Below, piece by piece: positions 8,048-16,963 of a DNA stretch of 44,842 nucleotides. Each line of letters starts with the position of its first letter. Positions within the stretch are counted from its first letter, which is position 1. Source of the DNA: Actinomycetota bacterium (lineage in GTDB: Bacteria > Actinomycetota > Acidimicrobiia > Acidimicrobiales > CADCSY01); the NCBI GenBank assembly GCA_004366205.1, contig SIRW01000098.1, forward strand, positions 1-44,842. The letters run 5' to 3'. Position numbers and translations under genes: made by a program. The notes beneath the pieces are model-generated. The model searched no databases. It was not told the DNA's origin and was given only the letters and a program-made list of their open reading frames with translations.

Positions 8048-8974
8048 GTGCCCGACCGTCCCTCACGGCGCGGGGCCCGTCCATCCGGGTCCTCCCACCC
8101 GCCACGCCGGCGGCGCCGCGCCGCCGGGCTCCTGGTGGCTGCCGTGCTCGGTGCGCTCCTGGCCGCGGCGTGCGCCGAGGTGCGGGTCCGCGAGCTCCAG
8201 GCGCCTGACACGAGCGCCCCCCTGCCGACCACCACGACCTCCGAGGCCTTCGACTTCAGCGCCGTCGTCCTGCCCCCTGTCGAGGGGGTGACCACCACGA
8301 CGGTCGCGCTGGGTCCGGGGAGCGCCCGGCTGTTCGGGTGGGTCGACGGGCCCGACGGCCGGGTGGCGGGCGCAACCGTGCGCATCCAGCGGATCGTCGG
8401 TGACGGCGTCGCCCAGCTCGACGTGCTCACCGCCGAGGACGGCACGTGGGAGGTGCCCGGCGTCCTCGGTGGCCGCTACCGGGTGCGAGCGTGGCGGGCG
8501 CCCGACCTGGCCCTGGTCGAGCCCCAGATCTTCTTCCTGAACGCCGGCGAGCAGCGCGAGACGGCGCTGCAGGTCTCGCAGTTCCGCGGCACGACCGTCG
8601 AGGCCAGCTGGGCGCCGAGCCGGCCGTGGGCGGGTGACACCGTGCTGCTCGCCGTGCGGGTCGCCGCCCGGGCGGTGGACGAGGAGGGCGTCGTCACCGA
8701 GGTGCCCCAGCCGGGGGTCGAGGTGCAGCTGCGGGGATCGGCCCGCTGGCAGGCCCTCAGCCCGAACCCGGTGACCACCGAGGACGACGGCGCCGCCCGC
8801 TGGCGCCTCGAGTGTCGCGCGCCGGGCCTGCACCCCCTCGCCGTCGTGCTCGACGGTGTCGACCAGCTGCCCATCGACGTGCCCGAGTGCGGTGACCCGG
8901 CGGCGACGACGACCACTACGGCCACCACCACGACCGTGCCGGACGGCGGCGACGAGGGGGGCGACGACGGATGA
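8048..8974 (+). CDS. Lipoprotein with carboxypeptidase-regulatory-like domain
   Basis: The 308-residue product begins with a long Arg-rich n-region, a hydrophobic core (AAGLLVAAVLGALLAAAC) and a lipobox LAAAC, so it is expected to be a lipid-anchored surface protein. A Thr/Ser/Pro linker follows, then a beta-sandwich of CarboxypepD_reg type (RLFGWVDGPDGRVAGATVRI ... DGTWEVPGVLGGRYRVRAW). A second beta-rich domain follows, and the C-terminal tail is Thr-rich and then Gly/Asp-rich. The start is GTG 8048, chosen because it places the signal peptide correctly and because a TAACCT box precedes it. The next gene overlaps its stop as ATGA. The ligand or partner is unknown. Confidence 0.72.
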   Translation: MPDRPSRRGARPSGSSHPPRRRRRAAGLLVAAVLGALLAAACAEVRVRELQAPDTSAPLPTTTTSEAFDFSAVVLPPVEGVTTTTVALGPGSARLFGWVDGPDGRVAGATVRIQRIVGDGVAQLDVLTAEDGTWEVPGVLGGRYRVRAWRAPDLALVEPQIFFLNAGEQRETALQVSQFRGTTVEASWAPSRPWAGDTVLLAVRVAARAVDEEGVVTEVPQPGVEVQLRGSARWQALSPNPVTTEDDGAARWRLECRAPGLHPLAVVLDGVDQLPIDVPECGDPAATTTTTATTTTVPDGGDEGGDDG

Positions 8975-9849
8975 CCGTCGTCCACGGCCAGCCGTTGAAG
9001 TGCTACCACCGGGTGGGCCCGGCCGAGCTCGCCGTGGTCGAGGCCGGCCCCGACGGCGCCCCGCCCGTGCTGTTCCTGCACGGCATGCCCACGCACTCGT
9101 ACCTGTGGCGCCACGTGCTCCACGAGCTCGACGGCGAGGTGCGCGCCTGGGCGCCCGACCTGATGGGGCTGGGGGACACGAGGGTCTCCCCGTACGAGGA
9201 CTTCACGATCCCCATGCAGGCCGAGCTGCTGCTCGAGTGGCTCGACGTGCTCGGCCTCGACCGCGTCGCCGTCGTCGGCCACGAGCAGGGAGGGGCGGTG
9301 GCCCAGCAGCTCGTGGCGAACCACCCGGAGCGGGTCTCGCACCTGTGCCTCGTCGACTCGGTCGCCTACGACAGCTGGCCGGTCCCGCTGGTCACCCGCG
9401 CCATGCGGCTGGCCCGCACACCGGGCCTCGACGTGGTCGGCTACGCCCTCGACGTGCCGCGCCGGGTGGCGCACGCCCGCATCGGGTTCGCCCGGGCGGT
9501 GTACGACCGCTCGATCCTCACCGGCGACGTCATCGACGAGTACGTCCGGCCGCTCACAACGGTGGAGGGCCGGGAGCGGGCCCGGCGGTTCCTGCTCGCC
9601 GGCGACGCCCGCTACACCCTCGAGTGCGTGCCCGGCCTGCGGGCCTACCCGGGGCCCGCGGCGGTCGTCTGGGGCGCGGATGACGTGTTCCTCTCGCCGT
9701 CGTGGGGGCTGCGCCTGGTGGAGGACCTGCCGGGTGCCGGCGAGCTCGACCTGCTGCCGTTCTGCGGGCACCTGGTGCCCGAGGAGCGGCCCGCCCAGCT
9801 GGCCGCCGTGATCCGCCGGCTGCTCGAGCGACCGGGTCACGAGGGGTGA
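8971..9849 (+). CDS. Alpha/beta hydrolase with a Glu at the nucleophile position
   Basis: The 292-residue protein has the alpha/beta hydrolase fold and looks most like the haloalkane dehalogenase/epoxide hydrolase branch. It has an oxyanion-loop motif FLHGMPTHSYLWRHV, the nucleophile elbow VVGHEQGGAVAQ, a helical cap region (about 135-215), an acid candidate D237/D238 (VVWGADDVF) and the base H267 (PFCGHLVP). Relatives normally read GHDQGG; here residue 105 is Glu. That could abolish or alter covalent catalysis. ATG 8971 overlaps the lipoprotein stop, and the DnaJ-domain gene overlaps its own stop as GTGA, so all are probably co-translated. The substrate cannot be inferred. Confidence 0.82.
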   Translation: MTVVHGQPLKCYHRVGPAELAVVEAGPDGAPPVLFLHGMPTHSYLWRHVLHELDGEVRAWAPDLMGLGDTRVSPYEDFTIPMQAELLLEWLDVLGLDRVAVVGHEQGGAVAQQLVANHPERVSHLCLVDSVAYDSWPVPLVTRAMRLARTPGLDVVGYALDVPRRVAHARIGFARAVYDRSILTGDVIDEYVRPLTTVEGRERARRFLLAGDARYTLECVPGLRAYPGPAAVVWGADDVFLSPSWGLRLVEDLPGAGELDLLPFCGHLVPEERPAQLAAVIRRLLERPGHEG

Positions 9850-10376
9850 GCGCGCCGGAGGTCGACCTGTACGCCGTGCTCGGCGTGCGCGTCGACGCCC
9901 CGGCCGACGAGGTGCGGCGGGCGTACCTGCGGCTGGCCCGGGAGCACCACCCCGACTTCCACGCCGGAGACCAGCCGGAGGAGCGGGCGGCGGCCGCCGA
10001 CCGCATGCGGGCGGTGAACGAGGCCTGGGCCGTGCTCGGCGACCCGGCCCGCCGCCAGCGGTACGACCGCGAGCGCCAGCGCGCCGCCCGGGGCGGACCC
10101 GACCCCGGCTTCGTCCCCTTCGACGACGACGACGAGCCCGATCCCCGCCTCGCGCCCGATGTCCCGTACGCGCCGCCGATCGGCGGCCGGGCGCGCCGGG
10201 TCCTGGCGGTGGCGCCGGCGCTGTGCCTCGGCCTGGCCGTCGTGCTCGGCGCCGTCGGTTCGATCGTACGGATCCCGCCTCTCGTCGCCGTCGCCGCCGT
10301 GCTCCTCGTCCTCGGGGTCCTCGGGTTCGTGATCCTCCCGCTGCTCGCCCTCTCCGAGGCCCGCCGCCACGGCTGA
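9846..10376 (+). CDS. DnaJ-domain membrane protein
   Basis: The 176-residue protein has an N-terminal J domain (DLYAVLGVRVDAPADEVRRAYLRLAREHHPDFH) with the HPD tripeptide at residues 35-37 needed to stimulate an Hsp70 ATPase. An acidic linker (FDDDDEPDP) follows, then two hydrophobic stretches at about residues 120-140 and 143-167 (VLAVAPALCLGLAVVLGAVG and LVAVAAVLLVLGVLGFVILPL) that look like membrane segments. It would present a J domain at the cytoplasmic face of the membrane. GTG 9846 overlaps the preceding stop as GTGA. There is no zinc-finger or substrate-binding region as in full-length DnaJ. Confidence 0.85.
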   Translation: MSAPEVDLYAVLGVRVDAPADEVRRAYLRLAREHHPDFHAGDQPEERAAAADRMRAVNEAWAVLGDPARRQRYDRERQRAARGGPDPGFVPFDDDDEPDPRLAPDVPYAPPIGGRARRVLAVAPALCLGLAVVLGAVGSIVRIPPLVAVAAVLLVLGVLGFVILPLLALSEARRHG

Positions 10377-10416
10377 CCCCGAGGGCCCCGGAGCGGGGAG
10401 GGGAGGGCGCCGGCGG

Positions 10417-10422
10417 TAGGCT
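10417..10422 (+). promoter_or_regulatory. -10 box of a putative leaderless promoter for trpC
   Basis: TAGGCT, eight bases before GTG 10431. It would start a trpCFBA transcript separately from trpE. Confidence 0.5.
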
Positions 10423-10430
10423 CCGGCGGC

Positions 10431-11237
10431 GTGGGCACCTACCTCGACGAGATCGTCGCCGCCCACCGCGCCGACGCGGCCGCCGACGGCCGGGACCTGC
10501 GCCGCCTCGCGGCCGATGCCGAGGCGAAGGCGTCCGAGCGGGCGGCCGCCGGCGACCGGCGCGACCTGGTCGCCGCCCTCACCGCCGGGGACCGGTTGGC
10601 GGTGATCGCCGAGGTCAAGCGGCGCTCGCCGTCGAAGGGCGACCTGGCGCCGGGCCTCGATCCCGCCCGGCTCGCCGAGGAGTACGAGGCGGGCGGCGCC
10701 GCCGCCCTGTCCGTGCTCACCGACGAGCCCCACTTCGGCGGGTCCGCCGGCGACCTCGCCGCCGCCCGGGCCGCTTGTGACCTGCCCACCCTGCGAAAGG
10801 ACTTCACGGTGCACGAGCGCGACGTGCACGATGCGGTCCTGATGGGCGCCGACGCCGTGCTGCTGATCGCCGCCGTCCTCGACGACGGCGAGCTCACGTC
10901 GCTCGCGCGCCGGGCCGCCGACCTGGGCCTCGCGGCGCTCGTCGAGGTGCACGACGAGGCCGAGCTCGACCGGGCCCTCGCCGCCGGCGCGACGGTCGTC
11001 GGGGTGAACCAGCGGGACCTGCGCACCTTCGAGGTCGATCAGGCCCGGGCGGTCCGCCTGGCCGAGCGCTTCCCGGCGGGCGTCGTGGCCGTCGCCGAGT
11101 CGGGCATCCGGGGCCCGGCCGACGCCGAGGCCCTGGCCGCCGCCGGCTACCACGCCGTGCTGGTGGGCGAGCACCTCGTCACCAGCGCCGACCCGGGCGC
11201 GGCGGTGCGCGCGCTGGGGGTGCCGCGGTGTTCGTGA
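10431..11237 (+). CDS. trpC: Indole-3-glycerol phosphate synthase TrpC
   Basis: TrpC closes the indole ring by decarboxylating CdRP to indole-3-glycerol phosphate. The 268-residue single-domain enzyme shows the conserved active-site segments [12 protein letters not shown] (residues 59-70, with E61 and K63), [30 protein letters not shown] and AESGI. The start is GTG 10431, with a TAGGCT box directly upstream. Its 3' end overlaps trpF by 10 bases, so the two are translationally linked. Confidence 0.96.
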   Translation: MGTYLDEIVAAHRADAAADGRDLRRLAADAEAKASERAAAGDRRDLVAALTAGDRLAVIAEVKRRSPSKGDLAPGLDPARLAEEYEAGGAAALSVLTDEPHFGGSAGDLAAARAACDLPTLRKDFTVHERDVHDAVLMGADAVLLIAAVLDDGELTSLARRAADLGLAALVEVHDEAELDRALAAGATVVGVNQRDLRTFEVDQARAVRLAERFPAGVVAVAESGIRGPADAEALAAAGYHAVLVGEHLVTSADPGAAVRALGVPRCS

Positions 11238-11890
11238 AGGTGTGCGGCACCACGAGCGAGGACGACGCGCTCCTGGCCGTCGCCATGGGCGCCGACGCCG
11301 TCGGGTTCATCTTCGCCCCCTCGCCCCGCCAGGTGGCGCCGGTCCGGGTGCGCGACATCGTCCGTCGCCTCCCACCCGAGATCATCACCGTCGGTGTGTT
11401 CCGGGACGAGCACCCGCAGCGGGTTGTCGAGGTCGTGCACCAGTGCGGCCTGCGGGCCGCCCAGCTGCACGGTCGGGAGACGGCCGACGACACCGCCTAC
11501 GTGGCGAGCCGGGTGCCGCTCGTCATCAAGGCGTTCGCCGCCGGGGACCCCGCCCTTCCCCGAGCCGCGGACTTCGGCGCCGGCGCCATCCTCGTCGACT
11601 CGCCGAACCCGGGATCGGGCCAGGTGTTCGACTGGTCGCTCACCGGCGAGGCGCCCACGGGCGTCCGGTTGATCCTCGCCGGCGGCCTCGGCCCCGACAA
11701 CGTGGCCACCGCCATCGCCCGGGTGCAGCCCTGGGGGGTCGACGCCGTGTCGGGTCTCGAGTCCCGGCCGGGCAAGAAGGACCCCCGCCTGGTGCGGGCG
11801 TTCGTGGCGGCGGCCAAGGCGGCCGCACCCCGCCCCTACGAGGGCGACGCCAACGCTCCGTACGACTGGCAGGAGGACCCCACCGCGTGA
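11228..11890 (+). CDS. trpF: Phosphoribosylanthranilate isomerase TrpF
   Basis: TrpF isomerises phosphoribosylanthranilate to CdRP. The general base Cys is C6 in FVKVCGTTS and the general acid is the Asp in [10 protein letters not shown]. The phosphate-binding motif is [10 protein letters not shown], and [14 protein letters not shown] near the end is the family hallmark. At 220 residues it is slightly long because of a C-terminal tail ([17 protein letters not shown]). A separate trpF is notable because many actinobacteria lack it and rely on PriA; it implies that hisA here need not be bifunctional. Its stop overlaps the trpB start as GTGA. Confidence 0.92.
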   Translation: MFVKVCGTTSEDDALLAVAMGADAVGFIFAPSPRQVAPVRVRDIVRRLPPEIITVGVFRDEHPQRVVEVVHQCGLRAAQLHGRETADDTAYVASRVPLVIKAFAAGDPALPRAADFGAGAILVDSPNPGSGQVFDWSLTGEAPTGVRLILAGGLGPDNVATAIARVQPWGVDAVSGLESRPGKKDPRLVRAFVAAAKAAAPRPYEGDANAPYDWQEDPTA

Positions 11891-13035
11891 TCGAGCCCGG
11901 CGACGACGGGCGCTTCGGGGAGTTCGGCGGGCGGTTCGTCCCCGAGGCGCTCATGCCCGCGTGCCTCGAGCTCGAGGCGGCGTTCCGCGCCGCCTGGGCC
12001 GACCCGGCGTTCCGTGAGGAGTACGACCAGGTGCTGCGCGAGTACGCCGGGCGCCCGTCGCCCGTCACCGAGTGCCACCGGCTGTCCGAGCAGCTCGGCG
12101 TGCGGGTGCTGCTGAAGCGCGAGGACCTGAACCACACCGGGTCCCACAAGATCAACAACGTCCTCGGCCAGGCGCTGCTGACCCGGCGCATGGGCAAGCC
12201 CCGGGTGATCGCCGAGACCGGCGCCGGCCAGCACGGCGTGGCCACGGCCACCGCCGCGGCCCTGTTCGGGCTCGACTGCGTCGTCTACATGGGCGCCATC
12301 GACGTCGAGCGCCAGGCGCTCAACGTGTTCCGCATGCGCCTCCTCGGCGCCGAGGTCGTGCCGGTCGACAGCGGCAGCCGCACCCTGAAAGACGCCGTCA
12401 ACGAGGCCATGCGCGACTGGGTCGCCAGCGTCGAGACGACCCACTACTGCCTGGGGTCGGTGATGGGCCCCCACCCCTACCCGTGGCTCGTGCGCGAGCT
12501 GCAGTCGGTGATCGGCGCCGAGGCCCGCGAGCAGTGCCACGCGCTGCTCGGCGGCGCGGACCCCGACGTCGTCGTCGCCTGTGTGGGTGGCGGCTCGAAC
12601 GCCGCCGGCATCTTCGCGGGGTTCGTCGACACCGGCGCCGAGCTCGTCGGGGTCGAGCCCGCCGGCGGGGCCGCCATCGGCCGGGGCGTGCCCGGTGTGG
12701 TCCACGGCATGCGGTCCTACCTCTTGCAGGACGAGTACGGCCAGGTCGCCGAGGCCCACTCGATCTCGGCGGGCCTCGACTACCCGGGTGTCGGGCCCGA
12801 GCACGCGCACCTGGCCACGATCGGCCGCGCCCGCTACGAGGCCGTCACCGACGCCGAGGTGCTCGACGCCTTCCAGCTCCTGGCCCGCACCGAGGGCATC
12901 ATCTGCGCACTCGAGTCGGCCCACGCCCTGGCGTGGGTCGCCCGGGAGCCGTCGCTGCGCGGCCGGACCGTGCTGGTCAACCTCTCGGGCCGGGGGGACA
13001 AGGACGTGGCCGAGGTCGAGCGGCTGCTGCGGTGA
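11887..13035 (+). CDS. trpB: Tryptophan synthase beta chain TrpB
   Basis: TrpB condenses indole with serine using pyridoxal phosphate. The 382-residue protein starts at GTG 11887, inside a GTGA overlap with trpF, and begins [19 protein letters not shown], a standard N-terminus. The PLP lysine is K88 in HTGSHKINN. The indole channel and cofactor phosphate loop are seen as [12 protein letters not shown] and [12 protein letters not shown]. The length and motifs are those of the TrpB1 type that pairs with TrpA, whose gene follows after four bases. Confidence 0.97.
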   Translation: MIEPGDDGRFGEFGGRFVPEALMPACLELEAAFRAAWADPAFREEYDQVLREYAGRPSPVTECHRLSEQLGVRVLLKREDLNHTGSHKINNVLGQALLTRRMGKPRVIAETGAGQHGVATATAAALFGLDCVVYMGAIDVERQALNVFRMRLLGAEVVPVDSGSRTLKDAVNEAMRDWVASVETTHYCLGSVMGPHPYPWLVRELQSVIGAEAREQCHALLGGADPDVVVACVGGGSNAAGIFAGFVDTGAELVGVEPAGGAAIGRGVPGVVHGMRSYLLQDEYGQVAEAHSISAGLDYPGVGPEHAHLATIGRARYEAVTDAEVLDAFQLLARTEGIICALESAHALAWVAREPSLRGRTVLVNLSGRGDKDVAEVERLLR

Positions 13036-13039
13036 CGGC

Positions 13040-13861
13040 GTGACCGGCGTGCGCACCGACCACGGGGCCCTCGAGGCCCACCTCCGGGCCCGGCGGGCCG
13101 AGGGCCGCAAGCTGCTCGTCCCGTACGTCACCGCCGGCCTCGACGACCGCTGGCTCGAGACGCTGGCGGCGGTGGCCGCCGCGGGCGCCGACGCCGTGGA
13201 GATCGGCATCCCGTTCTCCGACCCGGTCATGGACGGCCCGACCATCCAGGAGGCCTCGGCCCGGGCCCTGGCCAACGGGGCCACGCCCCCGGGGGTGCTC
13301 GCCGAGCTCGGGCGTGCCGGCCTGGACGTGGGCGTGCCGCTCGTCGTCATGACCTACTACAACCTGGCGTTCCGGGCCGGCCACCACCGGTTCGCGTCCT
13401 CGCTCGCCGAGGCCGGCATCGCCGGGGCCATCCTCCCGGACCTGCCGCTCGAGGAGTCCGAGGGATGGGAGTCCGCCGCCGCGGCCGCCGGCATCGAGCC
13501 CGTCCTGCTGGCCGCCCCGGTGACCCCCGACGGCCGCCTGCGGCGGATCTGCGAGCGCTCCCGGGGGTTCGTCTACGCCGTGAGCCGGATGGGGATCACC
13601 GGCGAGCGCGCCTCGGTGGCCGAGTCGGCGGGGGTGCTGGTTCGGCGGATCCGGGCCTTGACCGACACCCCGGTACTGGTCGGGTTCGGCGTCTCCACAC
13701 CCCAGCACGCCGTCGAGGTGTGCTCGGCCCGGGGGGCGGGGGCCGACGGCGTGATCGTGGCCTCGGCGCTGCTCCGGCGGCTGCTGGACGGGGGCGGGCC
13801 GGACGACGCCGCCACCTTCGTCGCCACGCTCCGTGACGCAATCGACACGGAGGCGGACTAG
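13040..13861 (+). CDS. trpA: Tryptophan synthase alpha chain TrpA
   Basis: TrpA cleaves indole-3-glycerol phosphate and channels indole to TrpB. The catalytic residues are E54 (VEIGIPFSDP) and D65 (VMDGPTIQ). The PYVTAG strand, LPDLPLEES loop and GFGVSTPQH phosphate site are conserved. GTG 13040 gives a 273-residue product of normal length; GTG 13049 is an alternative. It closes the trpCFBA run; the next gene has its own promoter box after a gap of 49 bases. Confidence 0.96.
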   Translation: MTGVRTDHGALEAHLRARRAEGRKLLVPYVTAGLDDRWLETLAAVAAAGADAVEIGIPFSDPVMDGPTIQEASARALANGATPPGVLAELGRAGLDVGVPLVVMTYYNLAFRAGHHRFASSLAEAGIAGAILPDLPLEESEGWESAAAAAGIEPVLLAAPVTPDGRLRRICERSRGFVYAVSRMGITGERASVAESAGVLVRRIRALTDTPVLVGFGVSTPQHAVEVCSARGAGADGVIVASALLRRLLDGGGPDDAATFVATLRDAIDTEAD

Positions 13862-13898
13862 CGCGCGGCCAGGTCGCGTGAGCGGACCCGCCCGGCGG

Positions 13899-13904
13899 TA
13901 GGTT
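13899..13904 (+). promoter_or_regulatory. -10 box of a putative leaderless promoter for the 13911 gene
   Basis: TAGGTT, six bases before GTG 13911. Confidence 0.48.
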
Positions 13905-13910
13905 GCCGGC

Positions 13911-15638
13911 GTGACCGACGCCGCCGGCAAGACCTGGATCGTCGACGACCGACCCAGCCGCCGCTACCCGCTGTACACCCGGGGCAACGTGGGCGAGGTC
14001 TTCCCGACGGTCGTGGCGCCGCTCACCTGGTCGCTGTACGGCCGCGAGGCCGAGGCCGGCTGGCGCGACGCCTTCCGGGACTTCGGCGTCCTGCTCGAGG
14101 ACGACTTCGGCGCCGAGCCGATGGGGATCCTCGGCGTCTTCGGGGGCTACTGCTACCTGAACGCCAGCTACATCCGGGTGGTGGCCGTGCGGACACCGGG
14201 GCTCACCGTCGAGCAGATGGACCGGCAGTTCTTCGGCGAGTCCGAGGCGCCGCCGTACGTGCCCCGCACGGGCGACCGGAGCCTGGTGGCCAGCGCCCGC
14301 ATCGGCCGGATGCTGCTGCGCACCCTGAACGCCAAGGCGCTGCCCCGGCTCGAGGAGGACAAGGAGCTCGTGGCGCACTGGCTGGCGCGCCTGCCCCGGC
14401 CCGCCGACGCCGGCGACGACGAGCTGGCAGCCGTGCTCACGGCCTTCCGGCCGGTGTTCCGCCGGCTGTTCGCCCACCACATCCTCACGTCGTTCCAGGC
14501 CACGATCGGGCCGGGGCTGCTCGACGACCTCGCCACCGGCAAGCTCGGCGACCCCACGCTGGCGAACCGGCTGCTCGGCGGCATCGGCCAGGTCGAGTCG
14601 GCCGAGCCGTCCGTGGCGATGTGGGAGCTCTCCCGGGTCGCCGCCGTCCACCCCGCGGTGGCGGCGCTGTTCGACCGGGGGGTCGACGAGGTCGCGGCGG
14701 CGGTCGAGGCGGGGAAGGCGCCCGAGCCGTTCGCCTCCGGGTTCGCCCAGCTCCTCGCCCGGCACGGATCGCGCGGGCCGAACGAGTGGGAGATCTCCTC
14801 ACCGACGTGGGGCACCCGGCCCGAGCTCGCCCTGGTGGCCATCGACCGCATGCGCCAAGCCGACCCCAGGCACGATCCCACCGCCCAGCGGGCCCGGCTC
14901 GAGCGCGAGCGCCTCGACGCGACCGCCGAGGTCCGGGGCCGCCTGCGCGGTCCTGCCCGCTGGCAGTTCGAGCGCGCCCTGCGGTCGGCCCAGCTGTTCT
15001 CCCAGGGCCGCGAGCGCAGCAAGACCACGGTGGTGCGGGCCATCCACGGCGTGCGGCTCTGCCTCTACGAGCTCGCCCGCCGGGTGGGGGAGCGCGGCGG
15101 GTCGCCCGACCCCGCCGACCTCGCGCTGGTGACGATCGGCGAGCTGGAGCGCCACGTCGCCGAGCCGGCCGAGCTGGCCGGCGCCGTCGCCGACCGGCGC
15201 GCCACCCGTGACCGGCTGGCGGCGCTGGTCCCACCCTTCGTCTTCGAGGGCACCCAGCCCGAGCCGGACACGTGGGAGTCCCGCGAGGCGGCGCGCCAGG
15301 CCGTGGCCGCCGGGGCCGAGCTGGCCGGGATCGCCGGCTGCCCCGGCGTCGCCCGGGGGCGCGCCCGGGTCGTGCTCGACCCCCTCGACCCCCGCGGGCT
15401 GGGCCCGGGTGAGGTGCTGGTCGCGCCGCTGACCGACCCGTCGTGGACACCGCTGTTCGTGCCCGCCGAAGCGGTCGTCGTCGACGTCGGCGCCCAGCTG
15501 AGCCATGCCGTGATCGTGGCCCGCGAGCTCGGGATCCCCGCCGTGGTGAGCGTCACCGACGCCACCCGGACCATCCCCGACGGCGCCCTCGTCGAGGTCG
15601 ACGGCGACCGCGGCGTGGTGCGGGTGCTCGAGCTGTGA
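13911..15638 (+). CDS. PEP-utilizing enzyme mobile-domain protein without ATP-grasp domain
   Basis: The 575-residue protein ends in a phosphohistidine swivel domain of the PEP synthase/PPDK/rifampin-phosphotransferase type. VGAQLSHAVIVARELGIPAVVSV carries the phosphorylatable His in the SHA context, preceded by GCPGVARGRARVV and GPGEVLVAPLTDPSWTPLF. The preceding 460 residues match the helical linker and central region seen in rifampin phosphotransferase-like proteins (YTRGNVGEVFPTVVAPLTWSLYG). No ATP-grasp domain is present in this gene or beside it, so phosphorylation of the His must come from another protein or the activity differs. The next gene overlaps its stop as GTGA. Confidence 0.75.
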   Translation: MTDAAGKTWIVDDRPSRRYPLYTRGNVGEVFPTVVAPLTWSLYGREAEAGWRDAFRDFGVLLEDDFGAEPMGILGVFGGYCYLNASYIRVVAVRTPGLTVEQMDRQFFGESEAPPYVPRTGDRSLVASARIGRMLLRTLNAKALPRLEEDKELVAHWLARLPRPADAGDDELAAVLTAFRPVFRRLFAHHILTSFQATIGPGLLDDLATGKLGDPTLANRLLGGIGQVESAEPSVAMWELSRVAAVHPAVAALFDRGVDEVAAAVEAGKAPEPFASGFAQLLARHGSRGPNEWEISSPTWGTRPELALVAIDRMRQADPRHDPTAQRARLERERLDATAEVRGRLRGPARWQFERALRSAQLFSQGRERSKTTVVRAIHGVRLCLYELARRVGERGGSPDPADLALVTIGELERHVAEPAELAGAVADRRATRDRLAALVPPFVFEGTQPEPDTWESREAARQAVAAGAELAGIAGCPGVARGRARVVLDPLDPRGLGPGEVLVAPLTDPSWTPLFVPAEAVVVDVGAQLSHAVIVARELGIPAVVSVTDATRTIPDGALVEVDGDRGVVRVLEL

Positions 15639-16003
15639 CGGCCGTGCCGGAGGGCCCGCCGACCGCGCCCCCGCCCGGTGCCGGCGCCCTCGACCGCCGC
15701 GTCGAGGGCTGCGAGCTCTGCGAGGCCGCCCGCATCACCCCGTGGCACCACGAGGACGACGTGTGCTGGGTCGCCGACTGCGAGGCGTGCGACGTGCCCA
15801 TGGTGGTGTGGCGCCGGCACGGCACCCAGCCCCCGGCGGCCGACCTCGACCACATGCTGGGCGAGCTCGAGCGGGTCGCCACCGGGCTGTTCGGCGCCGG
15901 CGCCTACCGTGTCGACCGCGACATGCGCCAGATCCCCGACCACTTCCACGCTCACGCCCGCGACGACGGCTGGTGGCACCGCCGCTTCGGAGGACGGCGG
16001 TGA
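15635..16003 (+). CDS. Small Cys/His-rich HIT-like protein
   Basis: The 122-residue protein has two CxxC pairs (CELC and CEAC) near the N-terminus and middle and ends with DHFHAHARDDGWWHRRF. The alternating histidines resemble the HxHxH nucleotide-phosphate motif of HIT proteins, while the cysteine pairs suggest a bound metal. The match to HIT is partial, so the call is tentative; a Zn-binding protein of unknown role is the alternative. Start GTG 15635 and its stop both lie in GTGA overlaps with neighbours, so translation is coupled to the PEP-utilizing protein before it and the hydrolase after it. Confidence 0.6.
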   Translation: MTAVPEGPPTAPPPGAGALDRRVEGCELCEAARITPWHHEDDVCWVADCEACDVPMVVWRRHGTQPPAADLDHMLGELERVATGLFGAGAYRVDRDMRQIPDHFHAHARDDGWWHRRFGGRR

Positions 16004-16920
16004 GCGCCCCGAACCGGTCCGGCCCGCCGGCGCCCGCGTGGTTCACCGCCGCCGTCGCCGCAACGTACGACGACGTCACGGTCGAGGTCGACGGCTGCCC
16101 GATCCACTACCTGCGCTGGGGCGACCGGCGCCTGCCCGGCCTCGTCCTCGTGCACGGCGGCGCCGCCCACGCCCACTGGTGGAGCTTCATCGCCCCGCAC
16201 CTCACCCGGCACTACCAGGTCGCCGCCATCGACCTGTCCGGCCACGGCGACAGCGGTCGGCGCGAGACCTACGCCCGGGACACATGGGCGGCCGAGGTCA
16301 TGGCCGTCGTCGACGACTGCGCGTTCCCCGGCCCACCCGTCGTGGTCGGTCACAGCATGGGCGGCTTCGTCTCGATCGTCGCCGCCGCCCTCCACGGCGA
16401 CCGGCTGGCGGGCTGCGTCGTGGTCGACTCGCCCGTCCGCCGTCCCGACCCCGAACAGGAGGAGGGCTCGCGGGGCCGGGCGTTCCGCAACCCCAAGACG
16501 TACGCCACGCTCGACGAGGCCGTCGCGCACTTCCACCTCGTGCCGCCCCAGCCCTGCGAGAACGCCTTCATCGTCGACCACATCGCCCGCCACTCGCTGC
16601 GGCGCACCGAGGCGGGGTGGACCTGGAAGTTCGATCCCGTCATCTTCCGGCGGTTCATGCCCCGGGCGATCCACGAGTTCCTCGCCGACGTGCGGTGCCG
16701 GGTGGCGGTGTTCCACGGCGAGCACAGCGCCATCTGCACGCCGGACGTCATGGACTACATGAACGAGCTGCTCGGCCGCAACGCCCCGTTCGTGGAGATC
16801 CCCCAGGCCCACCACCACCTGCTGCTCGATCAGCCGCTCGCCTTCATCGCCGCGCTGCGGGCGATCCTGGCCGACTGGGAGCACAGCGTGCCCACCCGCG
16901 CCGACTGGCGGCCCGACTGA
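16000..16920 (+). CDS. Alpha/beta hydrolase (serine nucleophile)
   Basis: This 306-residue hydrolase has a complete-looking machinery: oxyanion motif LVHGGAAHAHWW, nucleophile elbow VVGHSMGGF with S119, an acid candidate after the VAVFHGEHS strand, and the base within AHHHLLLDQP. It differs clearly from the hydrolase at 8971, which has Glu at the nucleophile position. Its GTG overlaps the preceding stop. Esterase or C-C hydrolase activity is possible; the substrate is not evident. The divergence of base usage from neighbours is nil, so it appears resident. Confidence 0.85.
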   Translation: MSAPNRSGPPAPAWFTAAVAATYDDVTVEVDGCPIHYLRWGDRRLPGLVLVHGGAAHAHWWSFIAPHLTRHYQVAAIDLSGHGDSGRRETYARDTWAAEVMAVVDDCAFPGPPVVVGHSMGGFVSIVAAALHGDRLAGCVVVDSPVRRPDPEQEEGSRGRAFRNPKTYATLDEAVAHFHLVPPQPCENAFIVDHIARHSLRRTEAGWTWKFDPVIFRRFMPRAIHEFLADVRCRVAVFHGEHSAICTPDVMDYMNELLGRNAPFVEIPQAHHHLLLDQPLAFIAALRAILADWEHSVPTRADWRPD

Positions 16921-16963
16921 GAAGTTATCGCATGTCACGTGCAAGTTGAGTAGGATCAAGGGA

